Origin: Amycolatopsis sp.
GTDB lineage: Bacteria; Actinomycetota; Actinomycetes; Mycobacteriales; Pseudonocardiaceae
Direction of reading: 5' to 3'
DNA length: 64,000 nucleotides
NCBI RefSeq assembly: GCF_025464955.1
Contig: NZ_JAODNM010000139.1
Coordinates: forward strand, 16,662-80,661
In this document: positions 43,116 to 53,361 of the stretch, in pieces
How positions within the stretch are numbered: the stretch's first letter is position 1
Layout of the letters: each line of letters starts with the position of its first letter
The notes under the pieces: model-generated
What the model was told of the DNA's origin: nothing
Database searches by the model: none
The model's input: the letters and a program-made list of their open reading frames with translations, nothing else
Translations under genes and position numbers: made by a program

Positions 43116-45152
43116 ATGACGCACCCCGAGGCTGCCGCGCTGCTGACCCGGTCCCATCGGCTGGGCGCGGATCCTCGCAACACCAACTACGCCGGCGGCA
43201 ACACCTCGGCCAAGGGCGCCGGGCGTGATCCGGTCACCGGGTCCGAAGTGGACCTGTTGTGGGTCAAGGGTTCCGGTGGAGACCTCGGTACGCTCACCGA
43301 GCCGGGACTTGCCGTCCTCCGGCTGGACAGGCTGCGCGCGCTGGCCGGGGTGTACCCCGGGATCGACCGGGAAGACGAGATGGTCGCCGCGTTCGACTAC
43401 TGCCTGCACGGCAAGGGCGGTGCCGCGCCGTCGATCGACACCGCGATGCACGGCCTGCTCGAAGCATCCCATGTGGACCATCTGCACCCCGACTCCGGGA
43501 TAGCGCTGGCCACGGCCGCGGAAGGGCCGGCGCTGACGAAGGAGTGCTTCGGCGACCGTGTGGTGTGGGTGCCGTGGCGGCGCCCCGGGTTCCAGCTGGG
43601 GCTGGACATCGCCGCGCTCGCCGCGGCGAACCCGCAGGCCATCGGCTGTGTCCTCGGTGGACATGGCATCACGGCCTGGGGTTCGACCAGCGAGGAGTGC
43701 GAGGCCCGGTCGCTGGAGATCATCCGGACCGCGGAGGCCTTCCTCGTCGAGCACGGCCGGCCTGAGCCGTTCGGCCCGGCGATGCTGGGTTACGCGGCGT
43801 TGCCTGCCGAAGAACGCCGTGCGCGGGCGGCTGAACTGTTCCCGCTGCTGCGTGGTCTCGCCTCCACGGACAAGCCGCAGGTCGGTCACTTCACCGACAG
43901 CGACGTCGTGCTCGACTTCCTCGCGTCGGCCGAGCATCAGCGGCTCGCGGCACTCGGCACGTCGTGCCCGGACCACTTCCTGCGGACCAAGGTCCGGCCG
44001 ATGGTGCTGGACCTGCCGCCGTCGACGTCCAGTGAGGAATCGGTGGCGCGGCTGAAGGAACTCCACGCCGCCTACCGCGAGGACTACGCCCGCTACTACG
44101 ACGACCACGCGACCGCGGTCACCCCGCCGATGCGCGGCGCCGACCCGGCGATCGTTCTCGTGCCAGGCGTCGGAATGTTCTCCTTTGGTGCCAACAAGCA
44201 GACCGCGCGGGTCGCGGGCGAGTTCTACGTCAACGCGATCAACGTCATGCGCGGCGCGGAGTCGGTCAGCACGTACGCGCCGATCGACGAGAGCGAGAAA
44301 TTCCGCATCGAGTACTGGGCTCTCGAGGAAGCCAAGCTCGCGCGGATGCCGAAACCGAAGCCGCTCGCGACGCGGATCGCGTTCGTCACCGGTGCGGCGT
44401 CGGGGATCGGCAAGGCCGTCGCCCACCGGCTCGCCGCCGAAGGTGCGTGCGTGGTCATCGCGGACCTCGACGCGGACAAGGCGTCGGAGGCAGCGGCGGA
44501 AATCGGCGGACCCGACGTCGCGATCGGCCTCGCTGCGGACGTCACCGACGAACACCAGATTGCCGCCGCGCTGAAGGCGGCCGTGCTGGCGTTCGGCGGG
44601 GTCGACCTCGTGGTGAACAACGCGGGGTTGTCGATTTCGAAGCCACTGCTGGAAACCAGCGTCAAGGACTGGGACCTGCAGCACGACGTGATGGCCCGCG
44701 GTTCGTTCCTGGTGTCGCGTGAGGCCGCGCGCATCATGATCGCGCAGGGGCTCGGCGGCGACCTGGTCTACATCGCCAGCAAGAACGGCGTCTTCGCCGG
44801 GCCGAACAACATCGCGTACTCGGCGACGAAAGCGGACCAAGCACACCAGGTGCGCCTGCTCGCCGCCGAACTCGGCACGCACGGCATCCGCGTCAACGGG
44901 GTCAATCCCGACGGCGTGGTCCGGGGTTCCGGCATCTTCGCCGGCGGGTGGGGCGCGCAGCGTGCGGCCGTGTACGGCGTCGCGGAGGCCGACCTCGGAG
45001 AGTTCTACGCCCAGCGGACGTTGTTGAAGCGCGAGGTGCTGCCCGAGCACGTCGCCAACGCCGTCTTCGTCCTGACCGGCGGCGAGCTCAGCCATACCAC
45101 CGGACTGCACGTCCCGGTGGACGCCGGGGTCGCCGCGGCGTTCCTCCGCTGA
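43116..45152 (+). CDS. rhaEW: Bifunctional rhamnulose-1-phosphate aldolase/lactaldehyde dehydrogenase
   Basis: A 678-residue fusion. The N-terminal half is a class II aldolase/adducin domain (residues 1-400, GGNTSAKGAG, and the HLHPDSG metal site) that cleaves L-rhamnulose 1-phosphate to dihydroxyacetone phosphate and L-lactaldehyde. The C-terminal third is a classical SDR (TGAASGIGKAV near residue 427, VNNAG, YSATK) expected to oxidise lactaldehyde. This RhaEW architecture is known in Bacillus and actinobacteria. ATG at 43116 is chosen since GGGAG lies 5 bases upstream; one at 43104 is possible. The stop shares a base with the next gene start. Confidence 0.93.
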   Translation: MTHPEAAALLTRSHRLGADPRNTNYAGGNTSAKGAGRDPVTGSEVDLLWVKGSGGDLGTLTEPGLAVLRLDRLRALAGVYPGIDREDEMVAAFDYCLHGKGGAAPSIDTAMHGLLEASHVDHLHPDSGIALATAAEGPALTKECFGDRVVWVPWRRPGFQLGLDIAALAAANPQAIGCVLGGHGITAWGSTSEECEARSLEIIRTAEAFLVEHGRPEPFGPAMLGYAALPAEERRARAAELFPLLRGLASTDKPQVGHFTDSDVVLDFLASAEHQRLAALGTSCPDHFLRTKVRPMVLDLPPSTSSEESVARLKELHAAYREDYARYYDDHATAVTPPMRGADPAIVLVPGVGMFSFGANKQTARVAGEFYVNAINVMRGAESVSTYAPIDESEKFRIEYWALEEAKLARMPKPKPLATRIAFVTGAASGIGKAVAHRLAAEGACVVIADLDADKASEAAAEIGGPDVAIGLAADVTDEHQIAAALKAAVLAFGGVDLVVNNAGLSISKPLLETSVKDWDLQHDVMARGSFLVSREAARIMIAQGLGGDLVYIASKNGVFAGPNNIAYSATKADQAHQVRLLAAELGTHGIRVNGVNPDGVVRGSGIFAGGWGAQRAAVYGVAEADLGEFYAQRTLLKREVLPEHVANAVFVLTGGELSHTTGLHVPVDAGVAAAFLR

Positions 45153-45364
45153 TGTCCGGCGTGATGACCGCGCGCACCCTCACCGAGAAGGACCTCGTGC
45201 TGCTCAGACTGCTGGCCGACGGCCTGCCGGTGGAGGCTGTCGGCCGACGGCTCGAACTGTCCGACCGCACGGTCCGCCGCCGGGTCAGGTCGATCTGCGA
45301 TCGGCTCGGCGTCACCGCGCCGATCCAAGCCGTGGTGTGGGCCGCTCGCCGCGGTCTGCTGTAG
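45152..45364 (+). CDS. Stand-alone LuxR-type helix-turn-helix protein
   Basis: A 70-residue protein that is almost only a LuxR C-terminal HTH domain: TLTEKDLVLLRLLADGLPVEAV, then GRRLELSDRTVRRRVRSIC and DRLGVTAPIQAVVWAARRGLL. The start overlaps the aldolase stop by one base in TGATG, and rhamnulokinase follows after 8 bases, so it is embedded in the operon. With no receiver or ligand domain it cannot sense by itself; it may bind DNA constitutively, as a partner to the LacI regulator. Short ORF, but the HTH pattern is clear. Confidence 0.8.
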   Translation: MSGVMTARTLTEKDLVLLRLLADGLPVEAVGRRLELSDRTVRRRVRSICDRLGVTAPIQAVVWAARRGLL

Positions 45365-45372
45365 GGATAGGC

Positions 45373-46779
<1,407 letters not shown>

Positions 46780-46889
46780 AAGCGGTTCTTCCCCAGTCGT
46801 ATGTGTGGGTCACGAGTGTGGAACTCAGCGCCCTGAGCGTGGAACTCGCGGGGTGTGAGCCGGTGCTGTCGGCGAGTCCCACCAGCACC

Positions 46890-46909
46890 GCAACTCGACG
46901 GCGAGTTGC
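46890..46909. repeat. Fourth copy of the 20-bp palindromic element
   Basis: GCAACTCGACGGCGAGTTGC, the exact reverse complement of the unit at 19780 and 19823. It lies in the 296-base gap between rhamnulokinase and the rhamnosidase gene. Just before it (46815-46850) GAGCGTGGAACTC-like repeats occur twice. No gene is seen in this gap. Confidence 0.85.
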
Positions 46910-47042
46910 GGCGGAACGGAGCACTCGACCATCCGCGGACACGCCACAAGGGCCGGTTTTGTGAATGGGGTGGCCACATCCGGACGGGAGGGCCGTTTTT
47001 CGTTGACACCGTAGGGGTTCACAGACCACAGTCGACCAGCTT

Positions 47043-47054
47043 TGTAACGTTTCA
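47043..47054. promoter_or_regulatory. Possible LacI operator before the rhamnosidase genes
   Basis: TGTAACGTTTCA resembles the two operators of the rhamnose operon (TGAATCGTTTCA), sharing the central CG and TTTCA half. It lies 22 bases before the rhamnosidase ATG, so the same LacI protein may control secreted rhamnosidases. Imperfect match, hence moderate confidence. Confidence 0.5.
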
Positions 47055-47075
47055 TTCTCAGAGCTGGGAGTCCCC

Positions 47076-49820
47076 ATGGGTCCGTTACGCCTCGGCAGCG
47101 TCGCCGTTTGCGTGTGTACCGCGCTCGCCCTCGTTGTTCCGATGACAGCCTCGGCGACGGACAGCCATCACCCAGGCGGCCAAGACAACTTCTCCCCGGC
47201 AAGCCGCACGGTCACTCCCGTCGCGGTGGCACGCACGACCGGTTCGGTACATGATCAAACCGCAGTGCTGCACGGTAAACCGACGACACTGACCGGCGTC
47301 GACGCGTCAGTGACACTGGACTTCGGCAAGGAGGTCGGCGGGCTGGTCAGCGTGCACTTCCCGAAGACGACCGCGGTGGCGGAGCAGCTCGGGCTGGCTT
47401 TTACGGAGTCCTCGTTGTACATCGGCCCGACGAGCGATGCCAGCAACGGCGGCGGCGGACCGGACGGCGCGTTGTCGGCCGACGTCACGCCCGGCGGGAC
47501 CTGGACGATGCCCCAGAACAAGCTGCGCGGCGGTTTCCGCTACCTGACGTTGTTCGCGCAGTCGGGCGGCCCGATCGTCATCGACGGTGTCTCCGTCGCG
47601 ATCACCTTCGCGCCGGGGATGACAGACCTCCGCGACTACGCGAACTACTTCTCCTCCAGTGATCCGCTGCTGAACCGGATCTGGTACGCCGGGGCATACA
47701 CCGTGCAGACCAACACGATCGCGCCGGCAACGGGCCGGGTGTGGGGACCGCCGGGCTCGGGCTGGGACAACAGCGGCACGGTCGGAGTCGGCGACAGCGT
47801 GCTGGTGGACGGCGCGAAGCGCGACCGCACGGTGTGGCCGGGGGACCTCGGCGTGTCCGTGCCCACCGAGTTCGCCTCGCTCGGCGATGTCACGCCGACC
47901 CGCAACGCGTTGACAACGCTGTACCAGCACCAAAGCCCGTCCGGTGAGTTGCCGTTCGCGGGCCCACAGGTCAACTTCTACGGCTCGGACACCTACCACC
48001 TGTGGACCTTGATCGGTACCGCGAACTACTTCCAGTATTCGCACGATTCGGCCTGGCTCGCGAGCACCTGGTCGCAGTATCGCAAGGCGCTGGCGTTCTC
48101 GCTGGCCAAGGTGGGTGCGGACGGACTGATGACCGTGACCGGCATGGCGGATTGGGCCCGGAGCGACCAGGGCGGGGAGAACATCGAGGCGAACGCCCTG
48201 CTCTACCAGGCACTCACGACAGGTGCCCAGCTCGCTCAAACCCAGGGCGACACGACGTCGGCCACGGCGTGGCAACAGGCAGCTGCGGGCGTCAAAACCG
48301 GGGTCAACGCGCGGCTGTGGGACGACCAGGCCGGGCAGTACCGCGACAACCCGAGCAGCGCGCTGCATCCGCAGGACGGGAACGCGCTGGCCGTCTGGTT
48401 CGGTCTCGCCGACTCGGACGTCCGCGCGCAGCGAGTCAGCGCCTCGCTCACCCAGAACTGGAACTCCTTCGGCGCGACGACACCGGAGAAGAGCTCCGAG
48501 ATCGGCACCTTCCCCGGCTCACTCGAGGTCCAGGCGCACTTCCAGGCGGGCGATCCGGCTCGCGCGCTCGACCTGATCCGCCGAGAATGGGGGTACATGC
48601 TGAATTCCCCGCTCGGCACCGGGAGCACGTTCTGGGAGGGCTACCTCGCGAACGGGCAGCCCGGCTACGGCGGCGCGTACATGAGTGCCGCCCACGGCTG
48701 GGCAACCGGACCGACCTCGGCGCTGACGTTCTACGTCCTCGGCATCCGGCCGCAGTCACTCACCGGCGGCTACCTCATCAAGCCGGAGCCGGGCGACCTC
48801 ACGAGCACCGAGGGCTCGCTGAAGACGCCACTCGGAAGCATCAAACTGTCGTGGACACACGACGTCCGGCGCGGTGCGTTCACCGAAACGCTGGACGCCC
48901 CGAGCGGCGCGGTCGGCCAAGTCGCCGTCCCGGCGTTCGGTGGCAAGACTCGGGTCACGGTCAACGGCCGGACAGTCTGGAACGGCACCTCGGGATCCGG
49001 CTATGGTGCCCACGCTGAGAACGGATACGTTGTGCTGCAGGGAGTTCCAGGGCATGCGGTGATCGAAAGCCGTGCGGTCGGCGACGCCCAGGCATCGCTC
49101 GGGGTGGCCGTGACGTCGTCAAGCGGTCTGCCCGTGCGAGGCGGGGGCAAGGTGTCCATTCCGGTCACCGTGACGGCGCAGGGCGACCGCGCGTTCAGCG
49201 GGCAGGTCACGGCAGCGGTGCCCGCCGGATGGACAGCCACCCCGGCAACGTTCGCGCTGGATCCGCGCAAGGGCGCGACGAGTGCGGTTGTCACGGTCGG
49301 CATCCAGGCTCCGGCCGGCGTGTCCGGTGGTGTCCAGGACCTCGTGTTGACGGCGTCGAGCGGTGGGCTGAGTGCGGCTGCGAACGTGTCGCTGCCGGTG
49401 TTCGGCGACTGGCCACAAGGGACAGTCGCGAGTGGATCAAGTGAAGCGGCGCCCAACATCTTCGAAGGGCAGCCTCGGACCTACTATGCGTCGAATGCCC
49501 TCGACGGCAACCTCGGCACGTTCTGGAACGACGCCACGCCGGGTCAGTTCCCGGATACCCTGACCGTCACCATGCCCGCACCGGTTGCGGTGAACGGGCT
49601 GGGTTTCGCCTCGATCGTCGACGGCGTGCCCACCGATTTCACCCTGCAGACGCTCGACAACGGAACCTGGGTCACGCACGCCACGATCACCGGGAACGCG
49701 GCGCTGTCGCGGTGGATCCCGTTCGACCACTCGGTGACCACGGCAGAAGTGCGGATCGTGGTCACCGCTTCCCAGACCGAGAATGGCAACTACACCCGCG
49801 TTTCCGAACTCACCCCGTGA
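47076..49820 (+). CDS. Secreted GH78-type alpha-L-rhamnosidase with C-terminal discoidin module
   Basis: A 914-residue exported enzyme. A signal peptide (residues 1-25, ending TASA) is followed by a beta-sandwich domain, then an (alpha/alpha)6 catalytic domain of the GH78 type. The catalytic segment is DGAKRDRTVWPGD (245-257), where D257 fits the general acid position. Around residues 675-780 is a NEW3-like domain, and residues 795-914 form an F5/8 type C (discoidin) carbohydrate-binding module (ASNALDGNLGTFWNDA). The enzyme releases rhamnose from plant glycosides or rhamnogalacturonan, feeding the upstream operon. Substrate class is inferred. Confidence 0.88.
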   Translation: MGPLRLGSVAVCVCTALALVVPMTASATDSHHPGGQDNFSPASRTVTPVAVARTTGSVHDQTAVLHGKPTTLTGVDASVTLDFGKEVGGLVSVHFPKTTAVAEQLGLAFTESSLYIGPTSDASNGGGGPDGALSADVTPGGTWTMPQNKLRGGFRYLTLFAQSGGPIVIDGVSVAITFAPGMTDLRDYANYFSSSDPLLNRIWYAGAYTVQTNTIAPATGRVWGPPGSGWDNSGTVGVGDSVLVDGAKRDRTVWPGDLGVSVPTEFASLGDVTPTRNALTTLYQHQSPSGELPFAGPQVNFYGSDTYHLWTLIGTANYFQYSHDSAWLASTWSQYRKALAFSLAKVGADGLMTVTGMADWARSDQGGENIEANALLYQALTTGAQLAQTQGDTTSATAWQQAAAGVKTGVNARLWDDQAGQYRDNPSSALHPQDGNALAVWFGLADSDVRAQRVSASLTQNWNSFGATTPEKSSEIGTFPGSLEVQAHFQAGDPARALDLIRREWGYMLNSPLGTGSTFWEGYLANGQPGYGGAYMSAAHGWATGPTSALTFYVLGIRPQSLTGGYLIKPEPGDLTSTEGSLKTPLGSIKLSWTHDVRRGAFTETLDAPSGAVGQVAVPAFGGKTRVTVNGRTVWNGTSGSGYGAHAENGYVVLQGVPGHAVIESRAVGDAQASLGVAVTSSSGLPVRGGGKVSIPVTVTAQGDRAFSGQVTAAVPAGWTATPATFALDPRKGATSAVVTVGIQAPAGVSGGVQDLVLTASSGGLSAAANVSLPVFGDWPQGTVASGSSEAAPNIFEGQPRTYYASNALDGNLGTFWNDATPGQFPDTLTVTMPAPVAVNGLGFASIVDGVPTDFTLQTLDNGTWVTHATITGNAALSRWIPFDHSVTTAEVRIVVTASQTENGNYTRVSELTP

Positions 49821-49833
49821 CGATTGGAGTTTG

Positions 49834-52305
49834 ATGTCGTTTCCGCGCCGAGGGCCCCTGCTCGCGGGGGTGGCCGCCGCGATGGTGGCGGTGGTGACCC
49901 TCGCCCTCGCCATGCCCGCGTCCGCTTCGCCTGAAGTCCGGCTTTCCCCAGATTGGCAACGGTATGTCGCGGCTCCACCAACCCGTGACGTCTCGCCGGT
50001 GCGCGTGCTGTCCTCGACGGGATCGGTGACGGACCCGCAGGGGCTGTTGCACGGGCGCAGTACCCGCCTGAGCAGGTCTGCTCCGGTGCCGAAACCGGTC
50101 TGGCCCGCTGGAACCACCGCTGCGGCGTCCTCGTTCCACGACCCGAACACCGACAACGGCCAGCCACGGACCTATGTCCCCGGCAACGCCATCGACGGTA
50201 ACCCGTCGACGTTCTGGAACGACGCCAACCCGGATACCTATCCCGCGGTGCTGACGCTCACCTCGCCACAGTCGGTGACCTTGCTGGGCATCACCGTACT
50301 GTCCAACTCGGACGGCGTTCCGCAGGACTTCACAGTGGACGCCTGGGACGGAAGCCAGTGGCAGCAAGTCGGTTCGGTCACGGGGAACACCGCGATCCAG
50401 CGGTCGGTTCCGTTCGCCGCACCGGTGATGGCCACGCAGGTCCGGATCACCGTCACGAAGAACCAGGCCACCGGCAAGGGGAACTACACGAGGGTGAGCG
50501 AGGTCTATCCCGGCCTGGTCGTCGACGATCCCGCGCCGAGTGTCACTCTCGACTTCGGTCAGGTCGTCGTCGGTTACCCGAAGGTCGACTTCGCCGGATC
50601 ATCCGCGGACGGCACCGGGGTCCGACTGGCGTTCTCGGAATCCACCCAGTACCTGTCAGACGTCTCGGACTACACGCGGTCCGGGGTCGGCACCGACCAC
50701 TACGCCGTGCCGGCCAAGGGTGCCAAGTGGACGGACACCAAAGGCTGCCAGTTCGGGACCAAGGTGTGCGCGGACGGATTGCACGGCTTCAGGTACCTCA
50801 AGATCAGCCTCGACGCGCTGCCGAGTGATGCTCCTGCCTCGAGTCCGTACGGCACAGTGGACTTGCGCCGCGTGAGCTTGGACTTCACCCCTTTCCTCGG
50901 CACGCCGAACAGCTTCACGGGCTCTTTCCTGTCCTCGGACGACAAGCTCAACCAGTATTGGTACAACGCGTCCTACACCAACGAACTGGTCACCGACACC
51001 TTCCGCGCCACCGACGTCGACCCGCGCGACTCGGCCAGCCCGACCCTGGAGGGCAAGCTCGTCCTGCAGGACGGCGCGAAGCGCGACCGCGATCCGTACG
51101 TCGGCGACATCGCGGTGTCCGGGCGCACGGCCTATCTGACCCACAACGTGCCGTCGGCCGCGTCCAACGTGCTCGCGGATCTTGCCGATCATCAGCGGGC
51201 CGACGGCTACATACCGCCGGCGTCGATCTTCAACTACACGCTGAACCTGTTCGAATATCCCCTGTACTGGGTCACTTCGAGCTGGGACTACATGCTGTAC
51301 AACGGTGGAAACGACTACGGGACGAAGTACTACCCGAACCTCGTCAAGCTGATGGACAGCTGGTATCCCTCGGTCACGGACGCGAAAGGCTTGCTGTCCA
51401 AGGGATTGAACAACACCGGCGGTTACGGCGACTACGGCTTTCTGCCACGCACCGGCGAAGTCACCTACTACAACGTGCTGTACGTCCAGGCGTTGCAGGA
51501 CGCCGCGAAGATGGCGTCGACACTGGGACACCAGGCTGACGCTGATCGGTGGACACAGCGTGCCAAGACCGTCGGCGACGCCGTCAACGCGAACCTGTGG
51601 GACCCGTCGGTCGGGGCCTACCTCGACTCGGCGACCGGCCCCGCGAGGCACGCGCAGGACGGCAACAGCATCGCGGTGACGTCCGGGGTCGCGCAGGGCG
51701 CGCGGGCGACGTCGGCGCTGAACTATCTCACCACGTCGACTCGCCAGCCCTACGGAAACTCGTTTATGGACAACGACAACACGGGGATCTCCGACGGCAC
51801 GACGCGGGTGTACGCGTTCACGTCGTATCCGGAACTCGAAGCGCGGTTCCAGAGTGGACAGACGGACTCCGCGATCGACGAGATCAACCGGCTCTACGGC
51901 TGGATGGGCTCCCATGATCCGGGCAAGACTGACTGGGAGGGTGTCGGCGCGGGCGGTTCGCTGTACGAACAGGGCTTCACCAGCGCCGCGCACGGCTGGT
52001 CCACCGGCGTACTTCCCGCGCTGACCAACGAGGTCCTCGGTGTGCAGCCGACCGGTCCAGGGTTCTCGACGTGGACGCTCACGCCGCATCCGGGCAGTGT
52101 CCAGTGGGCACAGGGTGCGGTGCCGACCCCGCACGGGCCGATCCAGGTGAGCTGGAACCGCGAGCAGGGTTCGTCGTTCCGACTGACGGTGACTGTTCCA
52201 CGCGGGACGTCGGCCCGGCTGCAGCTGCCGTTCGGCCCGTCACAGTCGCGTGTGGACAGAGTGCTCTCGCCGGGTACGTACGTCCTGACCCAGCGTGGCT
52301 CGTGA
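49834..52305 (+). CDS. Secreted GH78-type alpha-L-rhamnosidase with N-terminal discoidin module
   Basis: An 823-residue exported enzyme. After a signal peptide (residues 1-30, LAMPASA) comes a discoidin-type module (about 100-225, GNAIDGNPSTFWNDANPD), then the GH78-type beta domain and catalytic domain with DGAKRDRDPYVGD (413-425; D425 at the acid position). The discoidin module is closely similar to that of the preceding enzyme but at the other end. The start ATG at 49834 follows TTGGAG; upstream in-frame residues belong to the previous gene shadow. The stop lies inside a 19-bp hairpin arm. Gap to the previous gene is 13 bases. Confidence 0.88.
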   Translation: MSFPRRGPLLAGVAAAMVAVVTLALAMPASASPEVRLSPDWQRYVAAPPTRDVSPVRVLSSTGSVTDPQGLLHGRSTRLSRSAPVPKPVWPAGTTAAASSFHDPNTDNGQPRTYVPGNAIDGNPSTFWNDANPDTYPAVLTLTSPQSVTLLGITVLSNSDGVPQDFTVDAWDGSQWQQVGSVTGNTAIQRSVPFAAPVMATQVRITVTKNQATGKGNYTRVSEVYPGLVVDDPAPSVTLDFGQVVVGYPKVDFAGSSADGTGVRLAFSESTQYLSDVSDYTRSGVGTDHYAVPAKGAKWTDTKGCQFGTKVCADGLHGFRYLKISLDALPSDAPASSPYGTVDLRRVSLDFTPFLGTPNSFTGSFLSSDDKLNQYWYNASYTNELVTDTFRATDVDPRDSASPTLEGKLVLQDGAKRDRDPYVGDIAVSGRTAYLTHNVPSAASNVLADLADHQRADGYIPPASIFNYTLNLFEYPLYWVTSSWDYMLYNGGNDYGTKYYPNLVKLMDSWYPSVTDAKGLLSKGLNNTGGYGDYGFLPRTGEVTYYNVLYVQALQDAAKMASTLGHQADADRWTQRAKTVGDAVNANLWDPSVGAYLDSATGPARHAQDGNSIAVTSGVAQGARATSALNYLTTSTRQPYGNSFMDNDNTGISDGTTRVYAFTSYPELEARFQSGQTDSAIDEINRLYGWMGSHDPGKTDWEGVGAGGSLYEQGFTSAAHGWSTGVLPALTNEVLGVQPTGPGFSTWTLTPHPGSVQWAQGAVPTPHGPIQVSWNREQGSSFRLTVTVPRGTSARLQLPFGPSQSRVDRVLSPGTYVLTQRGS

Positions 52306-52344
52306 GTGTTGCGGCCGGTACTAAGCGGCCGCAACACTCACGAG
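52299..52344. terminator. 19-bp inverted repeat (CTCGTGAG family, second copy)
   Basis: Arms at 52299-52317 and 52326-52344, perfect, with an 8-base loop. Left arm CTCGTGAGTGTTGCGGCCG matches the arm at 4686 at 17 of 19 positions. It spans the stop of the rhamnosidase gene and lies 3 bases before the convergent LysR gene end. Confidence 0.85.
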
Positions 52345-52347
52345 TCC

Positions 52348-53226
52348 CTAGGCTGCAGCGCTGCGGGCGTGGACGAGGAATGCCCTGGCCGCGGGGCTGG
52401 GCGGGCCGTCTGTGCGCCAGGCCAGCACGAGGCGTCCGGTCATCGTCGGGGTGATCTCGATGGACACGAGGTCCGACTGGTGAGCCTCGATGGCTGACCG
52501 CGGCAGGATCGCGACGCCGAACCCGCGCTTCGCGAGTCGCATGAGGACGTCGGGTTCGCTGGCCTCGAAGGCGATCTCGAGGTCCAGCCCCGCCACGGCC
52601 GAAGCGTCGTCGACACACGCGCGGATTCCCGAACCGCGGCACAGGGTGATCAGCGGGCGATCCTTGAGGGCGTCGAGCGTGACGGACTTGTTCGAGGCCA
52701 GGTCGTCGTCGCGGAGTACAGCGGCGACGATGGGCTCCTCCCACAGCGCCAATGTCGAGATCCCCGGCGGGTCGACGGCGCTCAGCCCCACGTAAGCCGC
52801 GTCCAGCCGGCCGCCGCGCAGGCCCTCGACCAGCTTGTCCGTGTTGCCCTCGGACAGCGTGATGGTGACGCCGGGGTGCGCGTCATGGAACCCGGCGAGC
52901 ACCCCGGGGACGTTGAGGATGCCCGGCGAACCCACCATGCCGACGGCGACGTGTCCGCGCATCAACCCTGTGAGCTCGTCGACTACGTCGCGCACCCCGG
53001 AGACGGCGGCGAGTGCTGCCCGGGCATAGGGGAGCACGGCGGCGCCGACCTCGGTGAGCCGCACTGTGCGTCCGGACCGGTCGAGCAACTCCTGGCCCAG
53101 CTCACGTTCGAGCTGGCGGATCTGTGCGCTGACCCCCGGCTGCGCGACATGCAGCTTTTCAGCGGCTCTGGTGAAGTTGGCCTCCTCGGTGACGGTTACG
53201 AAGTACTCCAGCTGCCTCAACTCCAT
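52348..53226 (-). CDS. LysR-family transcriptional regulator
   Basis: A 292-residue LysR regulator: N-terminal winged HTH (residues 1-60, MELRQLEYFVTVTEEANFTR and AAEKLHVAQPGVSAQIRQLE) and a C-terminal periplasmic-binding-like effector domain (about 88-290). The ATG at 53226 gives the canonical MELRQLEYF start. It is divergent from the glucan LacI gene with 135 bases between, so its target may be itself or a gene elsewhere; the neighbouring rhamnosidases converge on it. No oxidoreductase target is adjacent. Confidence 0.92.
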   Translation of the reverse strand: MELRQLEYFVTVTEEANFTRAAEKLHVAQPGVSAQIRQLERELGQELLDRSGRTVRLTEVGAAVLPYARAALAAVSGVRDVVDELTGLMRGHVAVGMVGSPGILNVPGVLAGFHDAHPGVTITLSEGNTDKLVEGLRGGRLDAAYVGLSAVDPPGISTLALWEEPIVAAVLRDDDLASNKSVTLDALKDRPLITLCRGSGIRACVDDASAVAGLDLEIAFEASEPDVLMRLAKRGFGVAILPRSAIEAHQSDLVSIEITPTMTGRLVLAWRTDGPPSPAARAFLVHARSAAA

Positions 53227-53361
53227 AACCGCAGATGCTAGCTCCGTCCACCTCCATCCGCCGTGCTTCTGGTCAGGAAACTTGGGCAACCCTGACGGAG
53301 AAAGTCAACAAATTGCATGGATGTGGCGAGATCTTGCGCAGTATTCTGATACCTTGAGCGT

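Noticed and set aside
42120..45110. A 996-residue open frame on the minus strand
   Set aside because: It lies opposite the rhamnose isomerase and aldolase genes and its residues are the low-complexity Arg/Asp/Gly-rich type expected from high-GC antisense frames; no family motif is present.
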